This document shows, piece after piece, positions 42,056 to 53,080 of a stretch of DNA of 64,000 nucleotides (position 1 is its first letter; the number at the start of each line of letters is the position of its first letter). Origin of the DNA: Eurosta solidaginis (Eukaryota; Arthropoda; Insecta; Diptera; Tephritidae); assembly GCF_040869045.1 (NCBI RefSeq), contig NC_090319.1, positions 264,880,897 through 264,944,896 on the forward strand, written 5' to 3'. Made by a program: the position numbers and the translations under genes. Below the pieces are notes generated by a model. The model searched no databases. It was not told where the DNA came from and was given only the letters and a program-made list of their open reading frames with translations.

Positions 42056-44370
42056 CCTTTCAGACCATGCGTCCTCCTAAACAAGGTAGAGAATACGAAA
42101 ACCTTTCAGACCTTAGCAAAACGGTCTGTTACAAATTCTGGAAATACGTATGAACTAAGAGGACTTGGGCAACCTAAAAGGATACCACATTGGAGGAGTT
42201 GGTGGAGTGGAGCAACTCCTTATCAAAGGCGTTGACAACTGCGTATAACAGAGCTTGTCCTCTGATAAGATACAAGGGAAAAGCAAAGCCGCCATGGCAA
42301 AGTAAGGAGTTGGTTATTTTTAGAGAACAGATAAAGAAAATTTTTAAGCTTGCAAATGTTGCGGAAAGCGAGAGGAAGAACATGGGGATCTGCTGAGGAT
42401 CTATAAGCCTTAAATTAGAGCGAAGTCATAAACTGATACCGAAAGCAGAAAGAACCAGTTATCTACTCCCAAGACTACAAAACCAAATATGAAAGAAGCA
42501 TTATTCTCTCCAGCACAACATGCTTATACATAGGCATGTCAGTTGATATTGCAAAGCATAGGTTGGTCATGAATATAGAGAAAGCCCTGAGCTGTCCCAA
42601 AACAAACAATCATCGACAGCCTCAACTCGATTGAAATGCATCCGGCCTTTACAAATTGCATAACATACATACATATGTAAACAAAGGAACGCCACCGGGC
42701 GGGGCACCTCTCCTGTAGACGCTGTGATGGATTGGGCACCTCGGGATATACATACCTGGGCATCTAATGTCGGGTTTACAGCCAAAGCGTAGAAGAAGGA
42801 TATGGCGTCATTTACTAAGAGGTACACTGTCTCAAATTGGACTATGCCTAAGCTAGGAGGGGTGACCCTGCCAGATAAACCTTGCACAAAATATGCGGGG
42901 CCATTTTTTACAGTAAGTTGTCTTGGAAGCTCAACGTGGATGAGAGAGTGAAGAAGACATAGACGGCACTTGATGCATGTAAAAGAATGCTGGGGTGTAC
43001 GTAGCGTCTATCGTCGTATATCTTTCATTGGTTATTTACAGCGATTGTCAAGCCAGTCTTATGCTATGGAGTCCGACCTAAAAAATTAGGCGGTGGTTTG
43101 CAGGCTACCAATGATTACCATTACGGGCCTTGAAAAAACTCCGATGCTGCACTGTTTTCCATTCAGCAAATTCCATTTGTAGACCTGGTGGCAAAGAACA
43201 TAGCGTTAATAATTTTGACGAGACTCAGTGCCTCGGGGCAGCTTAAGCGCAGACAATATGGTTGTAGTAGCATAGCGTCATCAATAACTGGACGCACAGA
43301 CTACCTAATTTTATACATGCGCTTCGAAGGGGTTCTTATAGTCAGACTAGAGATGGATGGTTGGCGCAAGGATTCCCAAATGGCAGATGAGGCGGACGTG
43401 TACGCCAATGATTTCAAAGTAATAGAAGGAGTAGGGTATGCTGTACTGATCCGAAAATAGACCGACCTTTCAAAATGCTATATCACTGAACTGTTTTTCG
43501 GGCGTAAGTAGTGGTTGAAACTCTGGAAGAAAATAACTTTCATCGCAGCCGCGTCAACTTTTAAATTGGCAGCCAAGCAGCAATTAATTGATTAATTAAT
43601 TGGGTCTCAGGGCATATGGCATAAAGAAGGGAATGAAGAAGCGAATCAGTTCGCTAAAAAGAGCGCATCCCTCGGAGCTTGCTCCGTAGGCATAATCGAC
43701 CAAACTGGAATGGTGTGGGCGGACCCAAGCGCGGGGCTGTAAAGTGATGAAGATCATTTGTATGTCTTACAACCTTAGACTAACAAAATTACTTCTATCA
43801 TTGAAAAAAGAGGACTGTATATGATTGAACACGTCTTGTGCTGTTGTTGTTGTTGTTGTAGCGATAAGGTTGCTCCCCGAAGGCTTTGGGGAGTGTTATC
43901 GATGTGATGGTCTTTTGCCTAGCCCGACCATCTCGGGAACGATTTATGTGGCCACATTAAACCTTCAGGCCATTCCCCCCTCCCCACCCCCAAGTTCCAT
44001 GAGGAGCTTGTGGTCGCCAGAGCCTCGTCTGTTAGTGAAACAGGATTCGCCGCGGATAGGTGAGGTTGACAATTGGGTTCGGAGAAGCTATATATTGCGC
44101 TGGCAACCTGAAGGGTTGCGTTACACAACCGCTTGAATCTGGTATTTTAGTCGCCTCTTACGACAGGCATATCTACCGCGGGTATATTCTGATCCCCTAA
44201 CCCGCTGGGGCACACGTCTTGTGCTCGTGTCCTGCACTTTCCAGGCTAAGACTCCACCTAAAAGAAGCGATACACCTGTCAGATCTAGAAGCAGCAAGTT
44301 GCATTGGTCGTAGAAAGATTCTAGTATTTGCCAAAGGACAGAGTTGTTCTATAACAAAGGTGCTGGTTTT
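42056..44370 (+). mobile_element. I-like LINE remnant, split by CAA-tailed retroposon
   Basis: In order: a linker between endonuclease and RT (LEELVEWSNSLSKALTTAYN, RACPLIRYKGKAKPPWQSKE, 42188-42395); little of the RT core; a post-RT part (SKLSWKLNVDERVKK, ALDACKRMLGCT, HWLFTAIVKPVL.YGV, 42900-43075); a stretch VDLVAKNIALIILTRLSASG (43180-43460); RNase H words (GHMA...GNEEANQFAKKSAS, 43600-43680); and the ending LCSCPALSRLRLHLKE (44220-44270). The ending is separated from the rest by the retroposon at 43843-44211, which shows which inserted later. Stops are frequent, so it is inactive. Confidence 0.78.
43843..44211 (-). mobile_element. CAA-tailed retroposon, copy 3, with 14-bp target duplication
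   Basis: The most complete copy, 369 bp. The plus strand starts with the complement of the tail (GTTGTTGTTGTTGTAGCGAT) and ends CCCCTAACCCGCTGGGGC. The perfect duplication ACACGTCTTGTGCT lies at 43829-43842 and 44212-44225. The sense (minus) strand begins CCCCAGCGGGTTAGGGGATC, contains GGTCGGGCTAGGC and a CTCCCCAAAGCCTTCGGGGA hairpin, then CAA units. It disrupts the C-terminal codons of the LINE. Confidence 0.93.
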
Positions 44371-44648
44371 TGATAGGGTTTTTCAGTTTGGTCGTTAACA
44401 CTAACTAACATGGTAACATTCATTCAGCCTATGCAAAGTTCTCATGAGCTGACTATTTAACGTAACCTTGATAAAAAATATAATTCAATATTTGGTCTTT
44501 GTTGGTAGAATTTTTTTAAAGTAAAAACTAAGCACAAAAGCTGAGAGATTGGTTAATACTTCCACCCTCTTTTTGCTGGGTTATTTTGTGTAAATATATT
44601 TGTGAAAGTTTCAGTGACAACCAGAAGAACGCTTATTCTAAGGAAAAC
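44371..44648. other. AT-rich spacer
   Basis: Nothing supported; probably degraded LINE 3' flank. Confidence 0.35.
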
Positions 44649-45512
44649 AAGTAAGGAAGGCTAAGTTCGGGTGTAACCGAACATTACATACTCAGCTGAG
44701 AGCTTTGGAGACAAAATAAGGCAAAATAACCATATAGGAAAATGAACCTAGGGTAACCCTGGAATGTGTTTGTACGATATGGGTATCAAATCGAAGGTAT
44801 TAAAGAGTATTTTAAAAGGGAGTGGGCCATAGTTCTAGAGGTGTACGCCTTTCCGAAATATCGCCATAAAGGTGGACCATGGTTGACTCTAGAATTTGTT
44901 TGTACGATATGGGTATCAAATTAAAGGTATTAATGAGGGTTTTAAAAGGGAGTGGCCCTTAGCTGTATATGTGAAGGCGTTTTCGAGATATCGACCAAAA
45001 TGTGGACCAGGGTGACCCAGAACATCATCTGCCGGGTACCACTAATTTATTTATATATGTAATACCACAAACAGTACTCCTGCCTTGATTCCAAGGGCTT
45101 TCGATTTCGCCCTGCAGAACTTTTTCATTTTCTTCTACTTAATATGGTAGGTGTCACACCCATTTTACAAAGTTTTTTCCAAAGTTATATTTGCGTCAAA
45201 AAAACAATCCAATCACCATGTTTCATCCCTTTTTTCGTATTTGGTATAGAATTATTGCATTTTTTTTTTTCATTTCTCGAAACTTTCGATATCGAAAAAG
45301 TAGGCGTGGTCATAGTCGGATTTCGCCCATTTTTAATACCAAGATAGAATGAGCTCAGGGGGCCAATTCACGTTCTATGAAGTTGTGAAGTGAAAGCATT
45401 TATCCCCACTTCATCTGATATGCGATTCAGTTCGAAAAAAAAGTGATATTTATTGTCAAATTTTTTTCTTTTAACGAATATTTTTTCACCGTTGAATTTG
45501 CCGGTGAAAAAT

Positions 45513-46632
45513 GTATATATATAAAAGAAAGTGCAGTTAGTTACACTATAACTTAAGAACGGATTAACCGATTTGGCTGAAAATTGGTGCGAGAGGTAGC
45601 TTAGAGCCAGGAGACGGACATACGATACTTTTTATCCCGTCTGTATGGCTTTCCGGATCCATCCGGGATCCCGTCGGGGTTGTTTTGGGACTTTTTAGGG
45701 ACTATGTCAAGGTTATTTGGGGATTCCTCCGGGATCATTTTTGGATGGTTTTCGGGATCCATTTGGGATCCCGTCGGGGTTATTTCGTGACATTCCCGGT
45801 ATCCTTCAGGCATCATTTCTGGCTAGTTTTCGGGATCCATCTGAGATCACTTCGGGGTTATTTCGGGACATTCTCGGTATCCTTCAAGCATCATTTCTGG
45901 ATAGTTTTCAGGATCCGTTCGGGATCCCCTCAGGGTAATTTCTGAACACTTTTGGGCTAATTCGGGATAATTTTCGGACCCTTCTACCATCATTTCTGGA
46001 TGGCTTTCGGGATCCGTTCAGGGGAATTTCGGGACTATTTCGGGATTATTTTGGGACTCTTCTGGCACAATTTTTTGATGACTTTCGGGATCCGGTCAGA
46101 GTAATTTCGGGACCCTTCTGGGATCTCGTCGTGGTCATTTCGGGATCAATTCTGGATGGTTTTCGGGATCCGCCCGGGATCACGTCGGGGTAATTTCGGG
46201 ACATTTCGGGATAATTTAAGGACCTTTTCCGGATGGTGCTTGGGGTCCATCCGGGAGCCCGTCAGGGTCATTTCGGAACTTTCTCGAGACTATTTCGGGT
46301 TAATTTAGGTACCCTTCAGGGGATCAGTTCTGTGTGGTTCTATGGATCAGTCTAAAATCGCGTCGTTATCATTTTGGCACTTTTTTGGGACTATTCTGGG
46401 ACCATTTGGAGACCCTTCCGGAAGCATTTTTGGATGGTTTTCGGGATCCGTCCGCGGTACCGTCGGTCTCATTTCGTGGCTTTTTCTTTATAATTTCGGT
46501 CATTTGGGGATCCTATCAGGTTATCAGCTCATTATTTACTCTATTCTTTTTTAAAACAAATAATTTGATGTGCAGGTTAACATGAATAGTCCATATATTT
46601 TATTTTCTCCTTGCGGACGAGGTCACTGGTAA
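45513..46632 (+). mobile_element. Second Helentron-like element, short
   Basis: The 5' part has AAGTGCAGTTAGTTACACTA, TAACTTAAGAACGGATTAAC and CGATTTGGCTGAAAATTGGT, Helentron 5' words. The middle (45640-46540) is the same GC-rich minisatellite type as at 38070-41200. The 3' part TTTTCTCCTTGCGGACGAGG matches the first Helentron end, but the sequence then departs (TCACTGGTAAACCCACT) and CTAGT is lost. Confidence 0.75.
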
Positions 46633-46669
46633 ACCCACTTCTTGAGAATGGTCCCTATCCGACGAATAA

Positions 46670-47215
46670 GAATAGATACAAGAATACAGGTAAGGGTAGA
46701 ACAAGCATAGGAAAAGGGAGAGGAAGAAGGCATAGGAGAAGGAAATGTGAACGGAAACGAAAATTAAAAAGTATGGGGACAAAGAAATGGAGAAGAGTTG
46801 GAGATCGGGAGGGCGAACGAGAGAGGCTGAGAAGGAGTGGGATAAAAAGATGGAGAGGGGGACGGAGACGTAAAGGAGAAGAAATGGAAAAGGAGAAGAG
46901 GAAGAGAAAGTGGAAGGGGAAGTAGAGGAGAACGAAAAGGAAAAGGGGAAGGAAAAAGGAAACAGAAAGAAGGGGAAGGAAAGGAGAAGAAAAACGGAAT
47001 GGAAAAGGGGAAGGAAGAAGGAAAAAAAAGGAAACGGAAAGAAGGGGAAGGAAAGGAGAAGAAAAACGGAACGGAAAAGGGGAAGGAAGAGGGAAAAGAC
47101 CGGTAGAGGAGAGGAAAGGCGGAGGGAGAGGGGGAGACCGATTAGAAGCAGAATGAGAGGGAGGGATATAAAAAGATGGAGAAGAGGAAGAGCCATAATA
47201 ATGAGGCTAAAGAGA
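46670..47215 (+). repeat. GA-rich (polypurine) tract with internal duplication
   Basis: About 550 bp almost purely of A and G. At 46960-47095 a unit of about 75 bp (AGAAGGGGAAGGAAAGGAGA...GGAACGGAAAAGGGGAAGGA) is present twice. The long S/F/L/P-rich frame on the other strand and the K/R/E-rich frames on this one are by-products. A similar but shorter tract is at 63650-63815. Confidence 0.85.
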
Positions 47216-47319
47216 TGCTAAATGCCCAAAAAAAAAAACAAATAATAAATTAGACGCACTAATTGCCAAAATTCTTTAAAAGTCGATTATTATTTACTAG
47301 GGGATCCACTGATATGAGC

Positions 47320-49215
47320 TATGGGCTTTATGACTTTGTACACTCTAGCCTTCGACTTTATCCCTGACAGGACGGACTATTGTATGCCGATAACTGCTCC
47401 CTTTGCAACTTTCACCCCAGTCATTACCCGGGAGAGGAATGGGGAAGAGGACTCATCCGGCGAAGGAGACCGGTTTACACGTTCACGGATTGGTCGAGTA
47501 TGGACGGAAAGGTTGGTGGGGGGCCTTTTGTCAAGAGCTAAATGTAAGCCGCAAATTTTAATTTGGCTGGTCACTACAGCAATTGACATCCTTTGCTCTG
47601 AAAGCAATGGAGAAGAAACTGCATTGTATCAGCTGTCAGAAATCCAAAGTGCGTTCGAATGTGGAGCGGTTGCACTTATTGCATTTTTGGACATAGAGGG
47701 GGCATTCGACAACACGGCCTACGAGAGTGTGAATCGGGCACTCGAGAGAAGAGAGATACGACGTCTAATCCGTATGCGGATAAACGCTCTACTGCATACG
47801 AGGATTGCCGAACCCTCGAGTGGGGACGGTACAGTAGAGTTCAAGACAACGAAGGGATGTCCACAAGAGGGTGTCCTGACATCCCTGATGTTGAGCCTGG
47901 TAGTAGACGAACTTCAACAGAGGCTCTCAGAGAACGGAATCCGATGTCAGGGTTACGAGGATGATATTGTTATAATTGTAAGAGGCAGATTTGAAAGCAC
48001 CCTTTGCGACATAATTCAAAAGGCATTGAGGGTAACGAAAGAATGGTGTACTGAGGTGGAGCTAAGTATTAACCCTAATAAGACAGCCATTGGTGTGCAG
48101 ACGTATTGCAGGAAGATCCGGGGGATGCAACCCAAAGATCCCAAGATGGATGTACACTATTATAGTGAGTCTTATCACAGTGTATGAAGCAGTTGCGTGG
48201 GCATCAAAGACAACCATGGTGACCGTACAAAAGTCACTCACGAAGCTTCACCGCTTGGCATGTGTCTGCATTACGGGAGGTATGCGAACATGGCCGAACG
48301 GCAGTAATAGAGGTGCTGCTTAAATTAACGCCTCTACGCATAATAATTCAGCAGTCAGCCAGAGTACTTTAATAAACATAGCTAAAGAGGGATACGGAAG
48401 AGGCAAAATGATACAGTCACGAAACATGGAGAAGCTGAAGGAGCAGATTCCTCTCATCCAAATTCCCAGTGATGAGACGAGGAAGCTAATTAAGTTTGAG
48501 AAGCGCTTCAAAATAGAGCTGGGGAACAAGTGTATATAGGACACCTTCAGAATTGAAGCGCTTCACCAGGAACACACTATAATAAGGTACACCAATGGCT
48601 CGAATACACCGGAGAGCATAGGAGCGGAGATCTTTGTCCCCCGAATCAAAATGTCCCTACCAATCGGAAAATGTCCGAGCATCTTCCAAGCCGAAGTTTT
48701 CGCCATGAGCCGGTGTCCAGAGATAAATTTACAGCGGGGATATACAAACGAGGGAATCGCTATACTCAGCGACAGTCAGGTGAGTAGAGAGGTTAAGCAG
48801 TCTAGGGGCCAATAACACCATCCGTTTAGCCTGGGTAACTGTACACAGAGGAGTGGATGGTAACGAGCTTGCCAGGTTGGCGGCGGAGGAAAAGCCAATA
48901 GGACCCGAGCCCATCATACCGATAGTGTCACACAAAATAAGGGAAGAGTTCAGGCAAAAAGAAGCGTGACTCAGAGAACAACACTGGCGCGAAAGTTTAG
49001 GATAGGAGGATAAGCGATATAAAGCCATGATTAAGCTCCTAAAAAGCAGCTTTAGAATTTTAACAGGCATAATTAACAGGTCACTGCAGGCTATAGAGCC
49101 ACATGAATAAGCTAGGTATATTGTCTAGTAGCCTCTGTCGATTCTGCGATCACGAAGATGAGACTACAAAGCACATCCTGATGGAATGCTATGCAGTCGC
49201 GAGAGGGAGATGAGA
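47320..49215 (+). mobile_element. I-like LINE remnant, RT to Cys/His end
   Basis: RT core (47321-48187), post-RT segment KSLTKLHRLACVCITGGMRT (48200-48290), broken RNase H (48560-48900; RLAWVTVHRGVDGNELARLA fits the GH...GNE.AD region), then ILTGIINRS and CRFCDHEDETTKHILMECYA (49050-49200), the Cys/His ending. This differs in sequence from the 42- and 56-kb copies and from the 3.8-kb copy, so it is a separate family. The 5' endonuclease part is missing. Confidence 0.82.
47321..48187 (+). pseudogene. LINE reverse transcriptase core with YEDD active site
   Basis: 288 residues, the longest open RT frame in the window. Motif A is FLDIEGAFDN (residues 122-131, catalytic D124). Motif B is KGCPQEGVLTSLM (178-190), where GCPQGGVLSPL is usual. 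Motif C is YEDD (212-215), where YADD is usual. The fingers region upstream is only partly recognisable. LINE RT copies element RNA at the nicked target. The two aspartates of motif C are kept, but the A-to-E change beside them and the G-to-E change in motif B suggest decay rather than an active variant. From about 48090 the true continuation lies in another frame. Confidence 0.82.
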
Positions 49216-50442
49216 ATTCAAAGAAAGCAAAAGGCGAATATTGGGCATTTTCTTCTCTTCGTATTGAAAACTTGAAAGTATTTACTACTTTCATTCATTA
49301 AATTTTTTTTTTTTTTTGACAGAAAATATCATTTTTTTTACTCACAGTGCTCGTTATTAGATTTTCAGAACGATTATTCCAAATAACACGAATCGCCTAA
49401 TAAGAAAAAGTGATGTGATAACATGAAAAAATTTATTTCTCAGCGAGCATGGATTTTTTTTTCACTTCATAGAACGTGAATTGACCCCCCGATAAGTACG
49501 TAAACTAAATTTAGTAAAGATATATCGATTTTTGTTCAAGTTATCGTGTTAACGGCCGAGCGGAACGACGGACGGTCGACTGTGTATAAAAACTGGGCGT
49601 GGCTTCAACCGATTTCGCCAATTTTCACAAAAAACAGTTATCATCATAGAATCTATGCAGCTACCAAATTTCACAAGGATTGGTAAATTTTTGTTCGATT
49701 TATGGCATTAAAAGTATTCTAGACGAATTAAATGAAAAAGGGCGGAGCCACGCCCATTTTGAATTTTTTTTTATCTTTGTATTTTGCTGCACCATATCAT
49801 TACTGGGGTTGAATGTTGGCATAATTTCTGTAAAGATATTAAATATTTTATTAAAATTTGACTTTAAAAAATTTTTTTGGTTAAGTGGGCGCGTTCGTCA
49901 TCCGATATTGCTAGTTTTTAGTTAGAGCATATATAGTAATAGGAGTAACGTTCCTGCCAAATTTCATCACGATATCTTCAACGACTGCCAAATTACAGCT
50001 TGCAAAACTTTTAAATTACCTTCTTTTAAAAGTGGGCGGTGCCACGCCCATTGTTCAAAATTTTACTTATTTTCTATTCTGCGCCATAAGATCAACCCAT
50101 CTACCAAGTTTTATCGCTTTATCCGTCTTTGGTAATGAATTTTCGCACTTTTTCGGTTTTTCGATATCGAAAAAGTGGGCGTGGTTATAGTCCGATTTCC
50201 TTAATTTTAAATAGCGATCTGAGATGAGTGCCCAGGAACTTATATACCAAATTTCATTAAGATACCTCAAAATTTACTCAAGTTATCGTGTTTACGGACG
50301 GATGGACGGACGGACATGGCTAAATGAATTTCTTTTTTCGCCCAGATCATTTTGATCTATCTCGATTAGTTTATGCCTTTACGGATTATCGTTATGCGAA
50401 CAAAATTAATATACTCTGTGAGCTCTGCTCAGCTGAGTATAA

Positions 50443-51344
50443 GAAGCGAAATTATAAATAACGACAGAAAGGAACTACAAATAGCACAAATTACAAAAAC
50501 AGCATTTTTATACATTACCGCTTGCAAATGAGTTAATATACAAACATATCTACTATACTTCTTATATATGAATATGAATGACTGCTTGTTCTTTTAATTT
50601 TTCTGTCGTTGGCAACGTGTGAATGTGATGAGTTGATATGTACCAGGCGACACATTTGTGACAAACGTTGTCAGTGGTTTCACGCAAATTAATATAAATG
50701 ACTTGAAGCATTTTGCCTCTTTATGCATTACACACTTTCTCTTCTTTTCATGCTTATGAAGTTAATCAGTCGGTTTTAATCAGCGAAAAGCAAAAAATTA
50801 AAAAACTAGAAATAAATACAAAAAAAAAAGGTATTAACAAAAAATTGTTGTACTAAAGAGTAGACCGAAAATAAAAACAAAAAAAAAGTTTTGTCGACAG
50901 GACACGCTATAAGAAAAAACTTTAGACTCACACATGCACATCTATTGTCTCTATTTGCAGCACCTCACCCAGTCAATTACCCATGTATATGTATGGTGTA
51001 TCACTCGTTTTCCTTACTGTATGGCTTTCGTATGCGTAATTGCTTAATTATGGAAATATTTATGCGTCCGCCCATCCACACACCTTTTTCAACAGGACGA
51101 TAATGAAGAAAATGAGCGGAGCTGCATTAAAGGCAAGGTCAGATTCTGCACGGAATGTCGCTGACTGTAAAATGTGTGTTGGCGTGTAAGGGGTCAATTA
51201 ATGAGAATACAGATATTTTTTTAAGCGCCTTATTACAAGCAATTACACTCAAGCATTTAAGGGCCAAAACAACAACATATAAGATATAAATAAATTGTCG
51301 AGCTATTGGCCTTAATAGACAAGCCTGCAGGAATCTCCTTTATT
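50443..51344. other. Unassigned stretch
   Basis: No supported gene or known repeat. Confidence 0.35.
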
Positions 51345-51632
51345 TTAAGCAACCCCGAAGGGAAGTCAGTAACTAGAAATTAAATTTCTGGTTCAGAACT
51401 AGACCTGAAGAACTAAATTATATGTTAGTTATCTAGATTTATTTTAATTCCAAAATCTACATCATCTTATTTTATTTACCTATAACGTATTTGGCTATAT
51501 ACAAAAAAACGACGATATCGCCATGTTAAATTCGCCAGTTAAAAGCATGTAAAAGAGATAGATTGCGAACTAGTAGTGGTTCTACATGCAATAGAAGCGC
51601 ACCAGTTTTGAACTAGAGATTATCCCTCATTA
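51345..51632. mobile_element. Small TIR element with CTAGTTC palindromes, copy 2
   Basis: Shares ordered words with 23062-23647: GGAAGTCA, TTC.GAACTAGACCT, GCATGTAAAAGAGATA, GCGAACTAGTA.TGG, AGAAGCGCA.CAGTTTTGAA and CTAGAGATT. The ends CCCCGAAGGGAA and TTATCCCTC are weaker, and the middle is deleted or diverged. Confidence 0.65.
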
Positions 51633-52000
51633 TAATTTTTTTTTTACTGAAAAGTGCTTTGTACCTTGCTATGTTTGGACGCTTTTCCGACGTGGCACAG
51701 TGTAAATTATCATCAACCTAGCTGATATATAGTCACGATTGGAATAAATAATTAATTTTTCTAGTTCTACTCACCAACTAACGATTTTACATAAAAATAA
51801 ATATAATATTTGTAAATATTTATTATTATTTCACCACTTTTTAAGTTTTTATTGAGCTAAATAAATTTAAATTAAGAAAGGTTATATTAAAGCTAAATAA
51901 ATGCATTAGAGAAAACTTATTTTGTATGTAGTAATAACTAATTGCTATAAATTTAAATAATTGTAATAAAATCAAACAAATCTAAGTCGATAACGTTATG
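51633..52000. other. AT-rich spacer
   Basis: Nothing supported. Confidence 0.4.
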
Positions 52001-53080
52001 TTAATCGCTGAAACTTGAGTCGAACTCTTCATCTAGGTCTGAGATATCGGAGCCTTGAACAAAATTTGCTTCTGGGTTTGACAATAGTTTAAGTACTTCT
52101 TTGTCGAATTTGCCTTAAATTCCTTCGAGTTCTTTTCTGAAATAGAGTATATTAGGGGATCGACGACAAAAAACAAATATTGAATAAATCTTCCATTGTA
52201 TATTTACGAGACATCTTTGTTATGATGTTTTGCCTGTAGCTCTTAAAATCTTCATTTCTATTATCCAGATCTTCCTCTAAGAGCTTTCCTGTTGGAAGTA
52301 AAGCTTTATTAATAATGTCTGCCCCATGAATCAAAATTTTGTGAATGCTTGATGGCATGTAATACCATGGGTACAAATCTACAAATATTTTTTTGTGGTC
52401 AACGGCGAATCCACATGATATAGTTTGAAGTATGACAGCAAATCGCTTAATTAGATTGTCGTCTACTCCCGTTATTTCCACAGCATTTGAAGGGCATTGA
52501 AAAAACGTCTGGCTGTGTTGCCATCGTTGGTCGTCCCAAAGATTTGTTTTGGAAAATCTACTAATAACCCCATGTCTTCTTTAAATCTTTTTTTCTCTCT
52601 TCAACAATCTTTTTTTCGGTTCCTTCAAGAGTTTTGTTCACCAACGCTTGCAGGTGGACTTCCGCTGACAGATCAGTTATAAGAATGGATTCTTTTGGAG
52701 GATGGCATGCAATTTTTTCTTTTCTAATTCATATGCTGGGTAAATGTCAGCATAACTTTATTTAGCCCCAGATCGTATTTCTAAATACGTTTTAACTGTA
52801 AACTTTCGTTTTACGTATAGAGCTACTGCCTCTTCAGGAGTATATTTAACTATCACTGAGGCTGGACGAGTAAGGGCGTGTTATATTTTAATTGCGATTG
52901 CAATTTTGTTGATGGCTTCTACCATTAATTCTGCATCCCGCTGACCTGATAACCTCAAGCTGGAAGCAGTTGCAAAAGTCAACTCTTCTTTTGAATAGTT
53001 TCTTATCAAATGTGATAACTTTTTCCTTTTGGACTGATGACTAGTCTCCGAAAAAGATATCAGTGTTCATCCTTTCATCT
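52001..53080 (-). pseudogene. Uncharacterised transposon-associated protein, degraded
   Basis: Minus-strand pieces in order: ASVIVKYTPEEAVALYVKRK with FTVKTYLEIRSGAK and SYADIYPAYELEKKK (about 52890-52690); DLSAEVHLQALVNKTLEGTE, KKIVEERKKRFKEDMGLLV and FGTTNDGNTARRFF (52670-52500); then EITGVDDNLIKRFAVILQTI, FVDLYPWYYMPSSIHKILIH and GADIINKALLPTGKLLEEDL (52481-52152). It ends in the acidic tail GSDISDLDEEFDSSFSD at 52004. Frameshifts separate the parts. The YMPSSIHKILIHGADI block belongs to a protein type I associate with expanded repeat families in arthropods, but I cannot assign a transposase class or a function. Confidence 0.55.

Larger units (their letters stand above)
45358..49490. mobile_element. 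4.1-kb TIR element carrying a Helentron and a LINE
   Basis: The left end reads GGGGGCCAATTCACGTTCTA, then TGAAGT. The right end, reversed, reads GGGGGGTCAATTCACGTTCT, then ATGAAGTGAAA. Weaker inverted similarity extends about 110 bp inward (AAGTGATATTTATTGTCAAA against AAATGATATTTTCTGTCAAA). The flanks join to an uninterrupted DINE-like sequence. No clear target duplication and no transposase of its own. Most of the interior is other elements: a Helentron (45513-46632), a GA-rich tract (46670-47215) and a LINE (47320-49215). The original element may therefore be only a few hundred bases. Confidence 0.75.
44649..50442 (-). mobile_element. DINE-like dispersed repeat, copy D (interrupted by a 4.1-kb element)
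   Basis: The most complete copy. The left end AAGTAAGGAAGGCTAAGTTC carries the perfect hairpin GTTCGG-GTGTAA-CCGAAC (44665-44682), then TACATACTCAGCTGAG. Units of about 130 bp lie at 44750-45015. The AT-rich body with GGGCGTGGT-type words runs to 45357, is interrupted, resumes at 49491 with GATAAGTACGTAAACT and ends CTCAGCTGAGTATAA at 50442. Compared with copy A near 20820-20850 (GTTCAGATAAGTACG), the body continues cleanly across the insertion. Confidence 0.85.

Noticed and set aside
46600..47196. 198-residue minus-strand frame rich in L, F, S and P
   Set aside because: It is the complement of a GA-rich tract, giving only CTT/TCC/CCT-type codons. A low-complexity artefact.
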